Below are positions 36,686 through 45,305 of a stretch of DNA of 64,000 nt, one piece after another (positions within the stretch are counted from its first letter, which is position 1; every line of letters starts with the position of its first letter). A program made the translations under genes and the position numbers. The stretch covers positions 1-64,000 of the forward strand of contig NZ_MAEI01000010.1 in the NCBI RefSeq assembly GCF_009933255.1, read 5' to 3'. The notes under the pieces were generated by a model that ran no database searches, was not told where the DNA came from, and was given only the letters and a program-made list of their open reading frames with translations. This DNA comes from Enterococcus diestrammenae. Its GTDB lineage: Bacteria > Bacillota > Bacilli > Lactobacillales > Enterococcaceae.

Positions 36686-36855
36686 TAATTTGAAAAATAT
36701 TAATTTTAGAAAGTTTCTGTAGCCAACCGAACGATACATTTTTTTTCAAGTCTAGGAGACACACTCATAACTTTATCTAAATAAGTATTTTTACTATTTA
36801 TTAAAAGCTCAAAGGTAAGCATCAAACAAAATTATAATAAAAAAGGAGATTTAAA

Positions 36856-37158
36856 ATGAAAAAATTTATTGCTTCTTCATTAGTAGCTTTAAGCTTGCTT
36901 TCCGTGGGTAGTGCTAGCTATGCTGCAACTTCAACTGATGTGGTACCACCTACCCCACGAATTAAAGTGGCGATTGTTGAAGATTACTACACGGTAACTC
37001 AGTATAGTGATGGCTCCTACAGTTCGAAACGTGATAAGACAACTCGGGAATTACGATATAATACTAGCTTTGTTCGGACGGGATACAACAACATTAGTCG
37101 TACTCCTAATGGATCGTCTATCATCTGGAGACGCCAAAATACTTACAACGTTTGGTAA
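36856..37158 (+). CDS. Secreted small protein
   Basis: 100 residues. A clear Sec signal peptide (MKKFIASSLVALSLLSVGSASYAA, AxA cleavage) precedes about 75 mature residues, basic and rich in Tyr, Thr, Arg and Ser (YYTVTQYSDGSYSSKRDK) and ending YNVW. AAAAGGAG lies 10 bp before ATG. The following terminator separates it from the ABC genes. Like the first peptide it may be a bacteriocin or signal; no family is recognised. Confidence 0.6.
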   Translation: MKKFIASSLVALSLLSVGSASYAATSTDVVPPTPRIKVAIVEDYYTVTQYSDGSYSSKRDKTTRELRYNTSFVRTGYNNISRTPNGSSIIWRRQNTYNVW

Positions 37159-37162
37159 GATG

Positions 37163-37199
37163 AAAAAATGGCTTCGATATATTTTCGAAGTCATTTTTG
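37163..37199 (+). terminator. Terminator after the second secreted peptide gene
   Basis: AAAAATGGCTTCGA pairs with TCGAAGTCATTTTT with one mismatch, followed by TTTTT, 5 bp past the stop. Confidence 0.8.
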
Positions 37200-37231
37200 G
37201 TTTTATCACTTGAAATACGGGAGGAAAGTAA

Positions 37232-37936
37232 ATGCTAACTGTCCATAATCTTACAGTGAACTATAAGAAACAAAGTATTCTAACTCAGTTGGATTTTTCG
37301 ATTGAAGGGAGTGAAGTAGTGGGATTAGTCGCTCCCAATGGCACTGGTAAAACAACATTACTAAAAAGTCTCGTCGGCCTGCTTCCACGACTAGATGGAA
37401 CACTGACGATTGATGAAACAATTGAATTAGCGAATCAACGAGAGAAGTATTTAAAACAAATCTTTTTTCTGGAAAGTGCCCAAAATCTTTATCCTGATTT
37501 AACAGTAAAGCAACATCTAGAAATGACCAAAGAACTTTGGCACTCTACTATTCTACTTTCAGAGACATTAGCCCTTTTTCAAATTGCATCCTTTCAAGAT
37601 ATGAAAGTCCGGAACCTTTCTCTTGGAATGAAGCAACAACTATTACTTTCTTTATACTGTATTAGTGATGCTCATTTATTGTTCTTTGACGAGCCCTTGA
37701 ATGGACTTGATCCTACAAACACACAACTCTTTAATTCTTTTATTAAGAAGCTTGCCAAACAGAATAAAGCCATCATTATGTCTTCTCACAATCTGGAAAG
37801 TGTGGCTGCACTTTGTACACGGGTTGTCTTTTTACATGATGGAAAGCTCGTGGAACTATCTGATACATCTGACAGTCTTCAAGAAAAATACAATGATTTA
37901 TTCGGTGTTCCAGGAGGATTCGACTATGAAAATTGA
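37232..37936 (+). CDS. ABC transporter ATP-binding protein
   Basis: 234 residues with one ABC domain: Walker A GLVAPNGTGKTTLLKSL, signature NLSLGMKQQLLLSL, Walker B LLFFDEPLNGLDPT and switch His in MSSHNL. GGGAGG lies 7 bp before ATG. It overlaps the first permease gene by 11 bp. With the two membrane proteins it forms an ABC-2 type exporter, likely for peptide export, self-immunity or resistance. Confidence 0.88.
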   Translation: MLTVHNLTVNYKKQSILTQLDFSIEGSEVVGLVAPNGTGKTTLLKSLVGLLPRLDGTLTIDETIELANQREKYLKQIFFLESAQNLYPDLTVKQHLEMTKELWHSTILLSETLALFQIASFQDMKVRNLSLGMKQQLLLSLYCISDAHLLFFDEPLNGLDPTNTQLFNSFIKKLAKQNKAIIMSSHNLESVAALCTRVVFLHDGKLVELSDTSDSLQEKYNDLFGVPGGFDYEN

Positions 37937-39050
37937 GAGTTGGAAAATAAATAAATGGTTTGTCCTCCTTCTTACACTCGTCTTCATTCTTGTAGGAATT
38001 TCCCCGCTCATTCAGGATCAGACGAAGCAAGCAGATTTAACCAGCCAAAAGATTAATTATATCAAAGAAAATCGTGAGCTTCTTCAGGCTGCAATTGACT
38101 CCATGAAGGAACAGAGTGCTCCTGAGGATTTAATCAAAGCTTCCGAAGATGAATTACAGGCCTATCAACAAATTCTGACCGGTGTTCGAATGCACGATGA
38201 AAAACAGTTACTCTCAGGAGAGTCTGCGGTAGCTAAAATTCAACTGGAAAAAGCTGAAAAAGGAAACTTAATTGGTGCAACGATTCCCGAATTGAAACGA
38301 AACTATGAAGAACTGCGCTTTTTTCAATCCTCAGATATAAAATGGATTGATCCCTTTTATACGGCTGATTTACCTGCAAGCAATTTTTTATTTGCAACCT
38401 TTTTAGAAATCCCCTATCCCTTACTTCTTAGTTTAGGTGCTTTGTTAATTGCCTTATTCTGTAGCTATGAACATCGCAAGAAAACGAACGATTTTTTAAG
38501 GAGCACACCCCAAAGTATGTTGAAAATTATGAGTAACAAGACCGGTTTACTTTTGATTGCTTTAGCGAGCTTGTTGATAGTGGGTACAGCTGGTATTTTT
38601 GCAATTACTGCCGTAAAAAATGGAGTGGGCAATCTAAATTATCCGATTTTTTACCTTAATCAAAATGAAATTGTCCAACAAACTACTATTATTCAATATA
38701 TAACACTCCTATTAGCTTGCACCTTACTTTTCTTTTTCCTGCTAATTTTGATTGGGTACTTGCTTCAATACTTTTTCAAACAATTTATTCCAATTTTTTT
38801 ATGTTTAGAAATTCTGATTCTACCTTTAGCTCTTGGAAACTTGTCTGACTTTCTTCCAGCAACAGTCGCAAAATTTCTTCCGACAAGCTACTGGGATTTC
38901 CCGAGATTGTTGGTTGGCACCACTCCCTTTTCCTCTGCTGGGATTACGCTTGAAAAAGGTTTATTGATCCTCGCTGTATTAATTCTTATTTTCTTGACAA
39001 GTAACCTCTTTTTGGCAAAAAAACTAGCCAAAGGTAGGATTGCGTCATGA
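37926..39050 (+). CDS. ABC transporter permease 1 (ABC-2 like)
   Basis: About 374 residues. One N-terminal membrane helix is followed by a long extracytoplasmic coiled segment (about residues 35-150, rich in Glu, Gln and Lys) and about five to six further helices. The ATG at 37926 lies inside the end of the ATPase gene. The layout of an anchor, an extracellular helical domain and a membrane bundle is shared with permease 2. Confidence 0.75.
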   Translation: MKIESWKINKWFVLLLTLVFILVGISPLIQDQTKQADLTSQKINYIKENRELLQAAIDSMKEQSAPEDLIKASEDELQAYQQILTGVRMHDEKQLLSGESAVAKIQLEKAEKGNLIGATIPELKRNYEELRFFQSSDIKWIDPFYTADLPASNFLFATFLEIPYPLLLSLGALLIALFCSYEHRKKTNDFLRSTPQSMLKIMSNKTGLLLIALASLLIVGTAGIFAITAVKNGVGNLNYPIFYLNQNEIVQQTTIIQYITLLLACTLLFFFLLILIGYLLQYFFKQFIPIFLCLEILILPLALGNLSDFLPATVAKFLPTSYWDFPRLLVGTTPFSSAGITLEKGLLILAVLILIFLTSNLFLAKKLAKGRIAS

Positions 39051-40132
39051 AATGGGAATGGCAAAAGTTTCGATCAAAAAAATTGAATTTCTCACCAATC
39101 TTGTTGTTCTTGATCCTACTTCTTATTCCTTTGATTTTTCAGTTCAGCAGTTCCCAAGAAAACCGCGATGTACAAGAAATCATCGATGCCCAATCTACAA
39201 AAACAGATCTAGAAGCCGAAATTGACCGCTTAACGAAACAAGAGGGGAATCCCACCAGAATTGCTACCCTGACAAAAAAAGTTGAAATGTATCGAGCGCT
39301 TCTTAGAGCTTTGGAAAACGGCGATGATAAGAAAGCTTTACAGGCTCAAAGCGAGATTGCACAAGAAGATTATCAAGAAATGATTGCTTCAGGGCAGACT
39401 GGTGAACAAGTCAAGGAGCAAAAACTCCTTAGTGCTAAATTGAAATACTTTTCGAATCATCAGATAGCATTAATTGAACCATTGCATACCCAAAAACTGC
39501 CATTAATTAACTATTTTGTCTTTTTTATTCAACTAATTCCCTACTCGACTCTTTGGTTAATGGCCCTTCTGTTTCTCTGTAAATACTTTACCGACGAACA
39601 AACAGATACTGCTAGTGTGTGGATATGGCTCGCTCCGCAAAAACCAGTTACTCTTTTCTTCAAGAAGATGATCCTTTACTTTGCCTTTCTATGTGTGAGC
39701 TTTGTTTTTCCACTGCTTGTTGTTTCAGTCATTGTTAGTATTTTCTCGGGAATTGGGATGAAGGAATATCCATTATTCTTTTTAGGCGAAACAGGTGAAA
39801 TCGTTATGAAGACCGCTTTTAATTATCTGATTGAGTATGTCATTGGAACAATTCTCTTGTATCTACTTCTTACTGTTCTTTGCGCAACACTCTCGCTCGT
39901 CTTCGAAAAATTCACAATTACCTTTGCCGTTAGTTTATGTTTGATAACTCTGGGACAACTATTCTTGAAAGACCAACACAATATTTTGAATTTACCAGAA
40001 ATTATCTCTACTTGTAGTAGGAACGAATTTTTGAAGCGAATACTAATGTTAGTCCTATTAATTTCCTGCTCAATTTGTGTATTCTTTGTTCTTATTAGAG
40101 TGAAAGAAAAAGGAAAATCCTTTATACCTTAG
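39047..40132 (+). CDS. ABC transporter permease 2 (ABC-2 like)
   Basis: 361 residues with the same plan as permease 1: N-terminal helix (about 15-37), extracytoplasmic coiled segment (about 40-140, 'TKTDLEAEIDRLTKQEGN'), then five to six membrane helices. It starts in an ATGA overlap with permease 1, showing strict coupling. The two probably form a heterodimer powered by the preceding ATPase. Confidence 0.75.
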   Translation: MKWEWQKFRSKKLNFSPILLFLILLLIPLIFQFSSSQENRDVQEIIDAQSTKTDLEAEIDRLTKQEGNPTRIATLTKKVEMYRALLRALENGDDKKALQAQSEIAQEDYQEMIASGQTGEQVKEQKLLSAKLKYFSNHQIALIEPLHTQKLPLINYFVFFIQLIPYSTLWLMALLFLCKYFTDEQTDTASVWIWLAPQKPVTLFFKKMILYFAFLCVSFVFPLLVVSVIVSIFSGIGMKEYPLFFLGETGEIVMKTAFNYLIEYVIGTILLYLLLTVLCATLSLVFEKFTITFAVSLCLITLGQLFLKDQHNILNLPEIISTCSRNEFLKRILMLVLLISCSICVFFVLIRVKEKGKSFIP

Positions 40133-40138
40133 CAAATC

Positions 40139-40160
40139 ACCCCGTTAGTAACACGGGGGT
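40139..40160. other. Candidate oriT/origin hairpin of element 2
   Basis: ACCCCGT-tagta-ACGGGGGT, a G/C-rich hairpin with a TAACA-like segment. From memory it resembles the oriT core of ICEBs1/Tn916-type elements (C-run, TAACA, G-run). It lies upstream of a Rep_trans/MobT-type gene, the protein family that nicks such sites. Not confirmed. Confidence 0.5.
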
Positions 40161-40260
40161 ACCGAACTCATTGAAAATCCCTCTGAGGGTTGCTACAAAA
40201 GGCTTCACAAGCATTCTTCAAAGATTCGATTTTCGTCAAAATTAGCTAAATAGAAAAGCA

Positions 40261-40322
40261 AAAGACGTGTGAACGGACCGGCTGCCAGCGGCAGAGCCGA
40301 GTTCGTTTACACGTCTTTTTTG
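40261..40322 (+). terminator. Strong terminator after the ABC operon
   Basis: A 15-bp stem (AAAGACGTGTGAACG with CGTTTACACGTCTTT, one G-U pair) with inner GC-rich pairing is followed by TTTTTT. It separates the cargo from the replication genes. About 310 further bases up to 40632 hold no gene. Confidence 0.85.
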
Positions 40323-40632
40323 TGTTTTCTCAAAAAAGAAATTTTTTCGAAATGAGGTGATTAAGAAGCAAATAGTTTAAGAATCTCTTACAAGTTAATT
40401 TAATTGCCTGTTGTTTCGAAAAATTGCCCTACTCAGATTGTAGTAGTAATGGAAGGGAAATCATCCACAAAGAAAATTATGAGAAATTCCACATTTTTTG
40501 GAAAATAGGGGGTTCCAAATTGTTCTTGTTAGTGAAGGGAGGAAATTTTATGCAACTGATTCGTGCACCCACTCTACTTTGTTTCAACCAATTAAAACAA
40601 AGACTAAATTCAAAATCAAAGGAGAAATACAC

Positions 40633-41145
40633 ATGTCAAAAAAATTAATGATCCAAAAAGGAACCAGTATCTCACTAAACGATTCAGAAACTGTCAATCT
40701 AGCCAGTCTACGTTTCGATCTCAAACAATTCAAACTCCCGCAACGTTTTGTTGTCGCCAAAAGTGATATTCAAATGCGGATGGAACGTGAACAGAACCAT
40801 GTGGGCGAACGTGTAGAAACCGGGCTAATGACCCTCACCTTCAAAGTCTATGATCGGGCTTTTGTCGAACTGGTTCTGAATAACGGCGGAACAGAACTCG
40901 GCTCCCCAATCACCATTGTGGTCGAGCATCAAGAAGAATTACCCATTTTAGATAACTATGAAGACGGCGAGTTGATCCCCATTCGTTTTAATGGTTTAAA
41001 TGTCTATCCCCGAAAAATTCAGAAAAAATCATTTGTGGGAGAAGGTCAACCAATGATTGACACCTGGCAATTTGCAGCATTGAAAATCAGTGCCACCTCC
41101 TATCAACTAGGAGAAGTGAATGAACCAAACACACCGGCAAAGTAA
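40633..41145 (+). CDS. Hypothetical protein of the replication operon
   Basis: 170 residues. The ATG at 40633 follows AAAGGAG. Not recognised; mixed alpha/beta composition with no membrane segment, and a conserved look near YEDGELIPIRFNGLNVYPRKI. It overlaps the Rep_trans gene by 26 bp, so the two are expressed together. A role in replication or transfer (for example DNA-binding accessory) is inferred from position only. Confidence 0.7.
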   Translation: MSKKLMIQKGTSISLNDSETVNLASLRFDLKQFKLPQRFVVAKSDIQMRMEREQNHVGERVETGLMTLTFKVYDRAFVELVLNNGGTELGSPITIVVEHQEELPILDNYEDGELIPIRFNGLNVYPRKIQKKSFVGEGQPMIDTWQFAALKISATSYQLGEVNEPNTPAK

Positions 41146-42151
41146 CGAATGTCTGATCGATTTTCTACGTTTTTCATTACCGGATGCTTCAATGGAAAAA
41201 GTTGCGGACTTATTGGGAATTGCCCTTTCTGACTTCACTTCGGAAAAGAAAGGGAGCCCTTTTCCCACTTACGATTCTCACTATTCCTTTGCAGATATTA
41301 TCATTCACCAAAGTGACCACCACAACAATCTGTTAGTAAACTTATCAGGTCAAGGGTGTCGCCAATATGAAGAATATATGTCTAGTGTGGAGGGTTGGCA
41401 TTGGCAGAAATTCTTAGCCACCATTCTAAAAGCCAAAGGAACCATTACTCGTACCGATTTGGCAATGGATTTATTTGATGGCTCTTCCCCTCCTGTGTCT
41501 ACCTTGCAAAAATACGTGAAGAACGGCCAACTCAGCTCTCAAAGTCGCCACTTTCGGGAAGTAAACAGTGGTCAACTACAGGAAGGCATTCTGACTGGTC
41601 ATACGCTTTATATTGGCGCTCAGCCGCAACTACTGCGGATTTATGACAAAAAGCAAGAAATCCGAGATAAAACGGGGGAAATTGCCCAAGTCAACGAGTG
41701 GGTTCGCTGGGAACTGGAATTAACCGATCAGAAAGCTCGGCAAGCCGTAGAAAAGCTTGCGAAAGGGATACCACTCAACACGGTAATTCGCGGCATTTTA
41801 GCTTCCCACTACAGCTTCAAGACCAAACCCAAAGGCCCCGTCAATTATCATAACAAAGCTCGTTGGTCGAACATGAAATGGTGGGATAAATTTGTGGGGG
41901 GTATTCCCAAAATCCCCTTACGTGTAGTTCGTGAAAAGCCAACCTTTTCCAAGAAAAAAGCATGGTTAGAAAATGCCACTTCGAAATCGCTCGCCATGAT
42001 TTATGAAACTTTTCTACAAGCCTATGGATCAGAACAAGCAGAAGTCTATTTGAGAGAATTACTAGCCACAGGAAAAGAAAAATTCACTGAAACAGATCAG
42101 ACCTTTATCGAACAAAAAATACTGGAATTGGAAAATGAAGATTCTTACTAA
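41120..42151 (+). CDS. Rep_trans family replication/mobilization initiator (MobT-like)
   Basis: 343 residues of the replication initiation factor family (PF02486), related to NicK of ICEBs1 and Orf20 of Tn916. The domain shows TRTDLAMDLFDG, metal-binding acidic residues, and LLRIYDKKQEIRDK with the likely catalytic Tyr, followed by 'VRWELELTDQKARQAVE'. It is expected to nick the element's origin for rolling-circle replication and transfer after excision. AAGGAGA... lies before ATG inside the preceding gene. It is a different class from the Rep in element 1. Confidence 0.87.
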   Translation: MNQTHRQSNECLIDFLRFSLPDASMEKVADLLGIALSDFTSEKKGSPFPTYDSHYSFADIIIHQSDHHNNLLVNLSGQGCRQYEEYMSSVEGWHWQKFLATILKAKGTITRTDLAMDLFDGSSPPVSTLQKYVKNGQLSSQSRHFREVNSGQLQEGILTGHTLYIGAQPQLLRIYDKKQEIRDKTGEIAQVNEWVRWELELTDQKARQAVEKLAKGIPLNTVIRGILASHYSFKTKPKGPVNYHNKARWSNMKWWDKFVGGIPKIPLRVVREKPTFSKKKAWLENATSKSLAMIYETFLQAYGSEQAEVYLRELLATGKEKFTETDQTFIEQKILELENEDSY

Positions 42152-42165
42152 GTGAGGTGAAATTG

Positions 42166-42372
42166 ATGGCAGCATTCATTGATAAAAATGAACTAATGGA
42201 ACAGGGATATCCAAAACATACGGCACAAAATATCATTAGACAATCAAAAGAAATCATGGTACAACGAGGATATCCATTCTATATGAACAAGCGCGTTGGT
42301 CGCGTGCCAAAAGAAGTTGTTGAATCCATTCTAGGTTGTGAACTAGAGTCGGAGGAAAACAGCAATGGCTAA
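42166..42372 (+). CDS. DUF3173 family protein (putative excisionase)
   Basis: About 68 residues. The pattern ELMEQGYPKHTAQNIIRQSKEIMVQRGYPFYMNKRVGRVPKEVVESILG is homologous to the DUF3173 protein of element 1. The ATG at 42166 follows GTGAGGTG; a GTG 9 bp upstream is less likely. It overlaps the integrase gene by 8 bp. Confidence 0.75.
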   Translation: MAAFIDKNELMEQGYPKHTAQNIIRQSKEIMVQRGYPFYMNKRVGRVPKEVVESILGCELESEENSNG

Positions 42373-43582
42373 AACGAAATATGCAGGAGTTTATGTAGAT
42401 AAAGAAAATCAGTTTTACTATGAAACAGAGCTAGGCACCGATCGTATAACAGGAAAAAGACTGCGCAAAAAAGGCAGAACGGACCAATCTGGAAAAAAGT
42501 TCACGTCTGCTCACGCAGCCTACAAAGAATTGATTAGAATAAAGAGAGAATATCATCAAGTCCAAAAATATGCAAACTACCATCTAACCTATGGTGAATT
42601 CATGGATAAGGTCTATATCCCGGCATACAAAACAGATGTAGAAGAAAGTACTTTTTCAGTCCGAAAAAAGACCTTAGAAAATATCCGTGACCGCTTTTCA
42701 GACAAACCTTTACGCGAAATCAATGTAGAAGATGTACAATCCTATCGAACCTGGCTACTAACCGAAAAGAATTCTGGTGGTGCGGGTTATTCTCAAAGTT
42801 ATGCTAGTCTGATTTTCGGTATGTTCAGAAAAAGCTTAGATATGGCTGTGACTATGCAATATCTTGAGAGTAATATTTCAAAACGTGTGAAGGCTATCCC
42901 CAAAGGAAAATGCAATGTTGCTTATTGGACAAAAGATGAATTCGAAAAAGTGATTGCAACTATTTGCATCGATGATTTTTACGAGCATTTGTGTTTTGTC
43001 ATGCTGTGGGTGTATTACATGACAGGAGTGCGTGTAAATGAAGGCACGGCTTTGTGGTGGGATGACATTGATTTTAGGAACAAACGTCTTAGAGTCCACC
43101 ATATGCTAGTTACACGAAGTCGCACAGACTGGGATCGTAATGATTACACGAAGACAGATGATGGTAAGCGCACAATTGTCTTAGATGATGATACTCTTGC
43201 AATTCTAGCAGCTTGGAAAAAGCGTCAAAGCCAAGTAGGAATTCATGATTTTGTCTTCTCATATGATGGACTTCCAATGATTAAGTCCACTATTGGAAGA
43301 ATCATTGAGCGTTATGCAAACTTTGCCGGTGTTCATAAAATCCAAGCAAAGGGATTACGGCATTCTCATGCTTCATTCCTAATCAATGAGTTCAATGTTT
43401 CAGTATTAGTCCTTTCCAAACGAATGGGTCATTCAAGCCCTGAAATCACACTAAAACATTATTCCCATATGTGGTCGGGTGCAGATGAAGGTATCGCAAA
43501 GGAAATGTCCGGTAGTATCAAGATTCAAACTGCTAAAAAGACAAAGATTGCTTTTAACGGGAATCAAACCATAAAAAAATAA
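42365..43582 (+). CDS. int: Tyrosine recombinase/integrase of element 2
   Basis: 405 residues, homologous end to end with the element 1 integrase. Catalytic residues: Arg in MTGVRVNEGTALWW, His-x-x-Arg in GLRHSHASFL, His in MGHSSPEIT and Tyr in LKHYSHM. CGGAGG lies 8 bp before ATG. Both enzymes target the same guaA core, but the arm-type repeats at the ends differ, consistent with divergence in the N-terminal arm-binding domain. Confidence 0.93.
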   Translation: MAKTKYAGVYVDKENQFYYETELGTDRITGKRLRKKGRTDQSGKKFTSAHAAYKELIRIKREYHQVQKYANYHLTYGEFMDKVYIPAYKTDVEESTFSVRKKTLENIRDRFSDKPLREINVEDVQSYRTWLLTEKNSGGAGYSQSYASLIFGMFRKSLDMAVTMQYLESNISKRVKAIPKGKCNVAYWTKDEFEKVIATICIDDFYEHLCFVMLWVYYMTGVRVNEGTALWWDDIDFRNKRLRVHHMLVTRSRTDWDRNDYTKTDDGKRTIVLDDDTLAILAAWKKRQSQVGIHDFVFSYDGLPMIKSTIGRIIERYANFAGVHKIQAKGLRHSHASFLINEFNVSVLVLSKRMGHSSPEITLKHYSHMWSGADEGIAKEMSGSIKIQTAKKTKIAFNGNQTIKK

Positions 43583-43595
43583 GAATAATCTAGTT

Positions 43596-43652
43596 TCCCG
43601 CCAGAATCCCCGCCAAGAAATATACAACGTGCTAGAAACATTGATTTAACAG
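43596..43652. repeat. Integrase arm-type repeats, right end of element 2
   Basis: A CCCGCCA pair lies at 43597-43603 and 43609-43615, and TTGATTTAACAG at 43641-43652. These match the left end of element 2. Confidence 0.7.
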
Positions 43653-43674
43653 TGTTTTAAGCTCACCTGTAACA

Positions 43675-43689
43675 TTGGAGTGGGAATAA
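43675..43689 (+). repeat. Attachment core, right end of element 2
   Basis: GAGTGGGAATAA at 43678-43689 matches the guaA terminus. The flanking bases differ by one extra G, so the shared core here is 12 bp. Confidence 0.8.
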
Positions 43690-43740
43690 AAAACCAACAG
43701 CAAACGATTGATATTCTCTATAAAACAATCTTCTTTAAAC

Positions 43741-43793
43741 AGAACCCCCTTGTTAGCGCAGCAGCGACCAAGGGGGTTCTATTTATTTTTTTC
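43741..43793. terminator. Terminator at the right chromosomal junction
   Basis: Perfect 12-bp arms AGAACCCCCTTG and CAAGGGGGTTCT, with T/A-rich flanks on both sides. It probably was the original terminator of guaA before integration and also serves the acetyltransferase gene. Confidence 0.8.
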
Positions 43794-43797
43794 TGCA

Positions 43798-44394
43798 CTA
43801 TACCTTCTCAATAAAATGATTTTGCGAATTCTGCCAGTATTTATCATATATCCACCCATTATTCCCATAAAAGTTCATTTGATACAGACGAAAGATCACA
43901 GGAAGATTCTTTGGCTGCCACTGTTCCTCATAAGAGTAGCAATAAGTCATCCCAATTTGTTTCATAACACTACCACTACGAGGATTTAAAACATCATGAG
44001 TTGCCGTGATATAAGGTAGACCATCTGCTTTCAATTGTTCAACAAGAGCCATAGCCGCTTCGGTAACTATTCCTTGGTGCCAAAATTCTTGACGTAGTCC
44101 ATAACCAAAATCATAAGGTTCCTCCATCGCTACATTGATATAACCAATGGGAGAATCGTCAGTTTTTAAGCAAATAGCATAAGCATATCCCCAATCTTGT
44201 TGGTACTGCTTTTGATACCTTTCCTGATAGAAGCTTTTCACTTCTTCCAATGTTTCTAACGGAAACCAGGGTAAAAAGCGATTGACATTAGGATCTCTAA
44301 GAATTTGAAATAAGTCCTCTAAATCTACCTCGGTAAACTTTCTTAAAATGAGACGCTTCGTCGTAATCCGTGGTGTATTCTTTGGCTTGGTCAT
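43798..44394 (-). CDS. GNAT family N-acetyltransferase (RimJ/RimL type)
   Basis: 198 residues. Starts with the typical ITTKRLILRKFTEVDLEDLFQILRD; the acetyl-CoA site is near YGLRQEFWHQGIVTEAAMALVE, and NPRSGSVMKQIGM is the family's C-terminal motif. Proteins of this group acetylate N-termini, amino sugars or antibiotics; the substrate is not evident. It is the first chromosomal gene right of the elements. Confidence 0.85.
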   Translation of the reverse strand: MTKPKNTPRITTKRLILRKFTEVDLEDLFQILRDPNVNRFLPWFPLETLEEVKSFYQERYQKQYQQDWGYAYAICLKTDDSPIGYINVAMEEPYDFGYGLRQEFWHQGIVTEAAMALVEQLKADGLPYITATHDVLNPRSGSVMKQIGMTYCYSYEEQWQPKNLPVIFRLYQMNFYGNNGWIYDKYWQNSQNHFIEKV

Positions 44395-44485
44395 TTTTTC
44401 AGTTCCTTTCTAGCAAAATCCAGCATCATCTTATTCACAATGGGCGACTATTACTTTTAAAAGTACTCTCTATAAAGGCGATGGT

Positions 44486-44701
44486 CTATTCCTCGGGGGC
44501 TTGTTCATACTCAATTAGATCCCCTGGCTGACAGTCCAAGACGCGACATAAGGCTTCTAGCGTCGAAAAGCGGATAGCTGTAACTTTGCCATTTTTTAAT
44601 TTGGATAGATTAACATTGGTAATCCCGACTTCATCCGCTAACTCTTTCAGAGAAATTTTGCGATCTGCCATTACCCTATCTAGTCGAATAATTAAGGGCA
44701 T
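44486..44701 (-). CDS. XRE-type HTH regulator (YozG-like)
   Basis: 71 residues, a single Cro/CI HTH: LDRVMADRKISLKELADEVGITNVNLSKLKNGKVTAIRFSTLEALCRVLDCQPGDLIEY. It lies 12 bp after the DUF2975 gene. This pair is common in Firmicutes. It may repress its own operon through the palindrome at 45336-45364. Confidence 0.88.
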   Translation of the reverse strand: MPLIIRLDRVMADRKISLKELADEVGITNVNLSKLKNGKVTAIRFSTLEALCRVLDCQPGDLIEYEQAPEE

Positions 44702-44713
44702 TTTTTCTCCTCC

Positions 44714-45274
44714 TTACACCACATCTTCATTGAACTCCTGCAGGGACAGCCCATATTGAAAGACTTGTGCCACCACCAGTAAAATTAAGCCAATAATCAA
44801 ATCATAACCAAAACCAATCGTAATGTGGATATCACCAGAAACTAGCGAGTAGACAATGGGATATAAAATCACGGGTAACACACCTAAAAGGCAAAACAGA
44901 TAAGCAATTTTTCTTAGTTTTCTTGCTTTATCAAAAGTAAAGGGTGTGTCACCTTGAGACAAGTCGTTAAAAAGCGCGCTTATGTTGAAATTGGCGATAG
45001 AAACCAGAATAAAAGTGGGAATACTTACAATGAGCGTTACCGTATTACGTATTTTTTCATAATTGACTTCTGTCCGCACGATGCCATTAATCCCATTATT
45101 TGTAGCACTATAACTATAAAAGGTAATCATATCCGGATGATAGTCGATAGAAAAACTATCACTTAGAAAATACCCCAAAAGACAAGCCACTATTAAAATC
45201 AGACCGAACACCCCAGCAACGAAAAACAACATCCCCAACAAACGCGTCAAACGCAAATAACTCTTCGTTTTCAT
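44714..45274 (-). CDS. DUF2975 membrane protein
   Basis: 186 residues with four membrane helices and a short extracytoplasmic loop after the first. The pairing with a small YozG-type HTH protein is the usual DUF2975 context. Its function is unknown; such pairs may sense membrane state and release the HTH protein, which is inference. Confidence 0.8.
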   Translation of the reverse strand: MKTKSYLRLTRLLGMLFFVAGVFGLILIVACLLGYFLSDSFSIDYHPDMITFYSYSATNNGINGIVRTEVNYEKIRNTVTLIVSIPTFILVSIANFNISALFNDLSQGDTPFTFDKARKLRKIAYLFCLLGVLPVILYPIVYSLVSGDIHITIGFGYDLIIGLILLVVAQVFQYGLSLQEFNEDVV

Positions 45275-45305
45275 CTAACTCCCCCCTGTCTTATTTTACA
45301 CTTCA

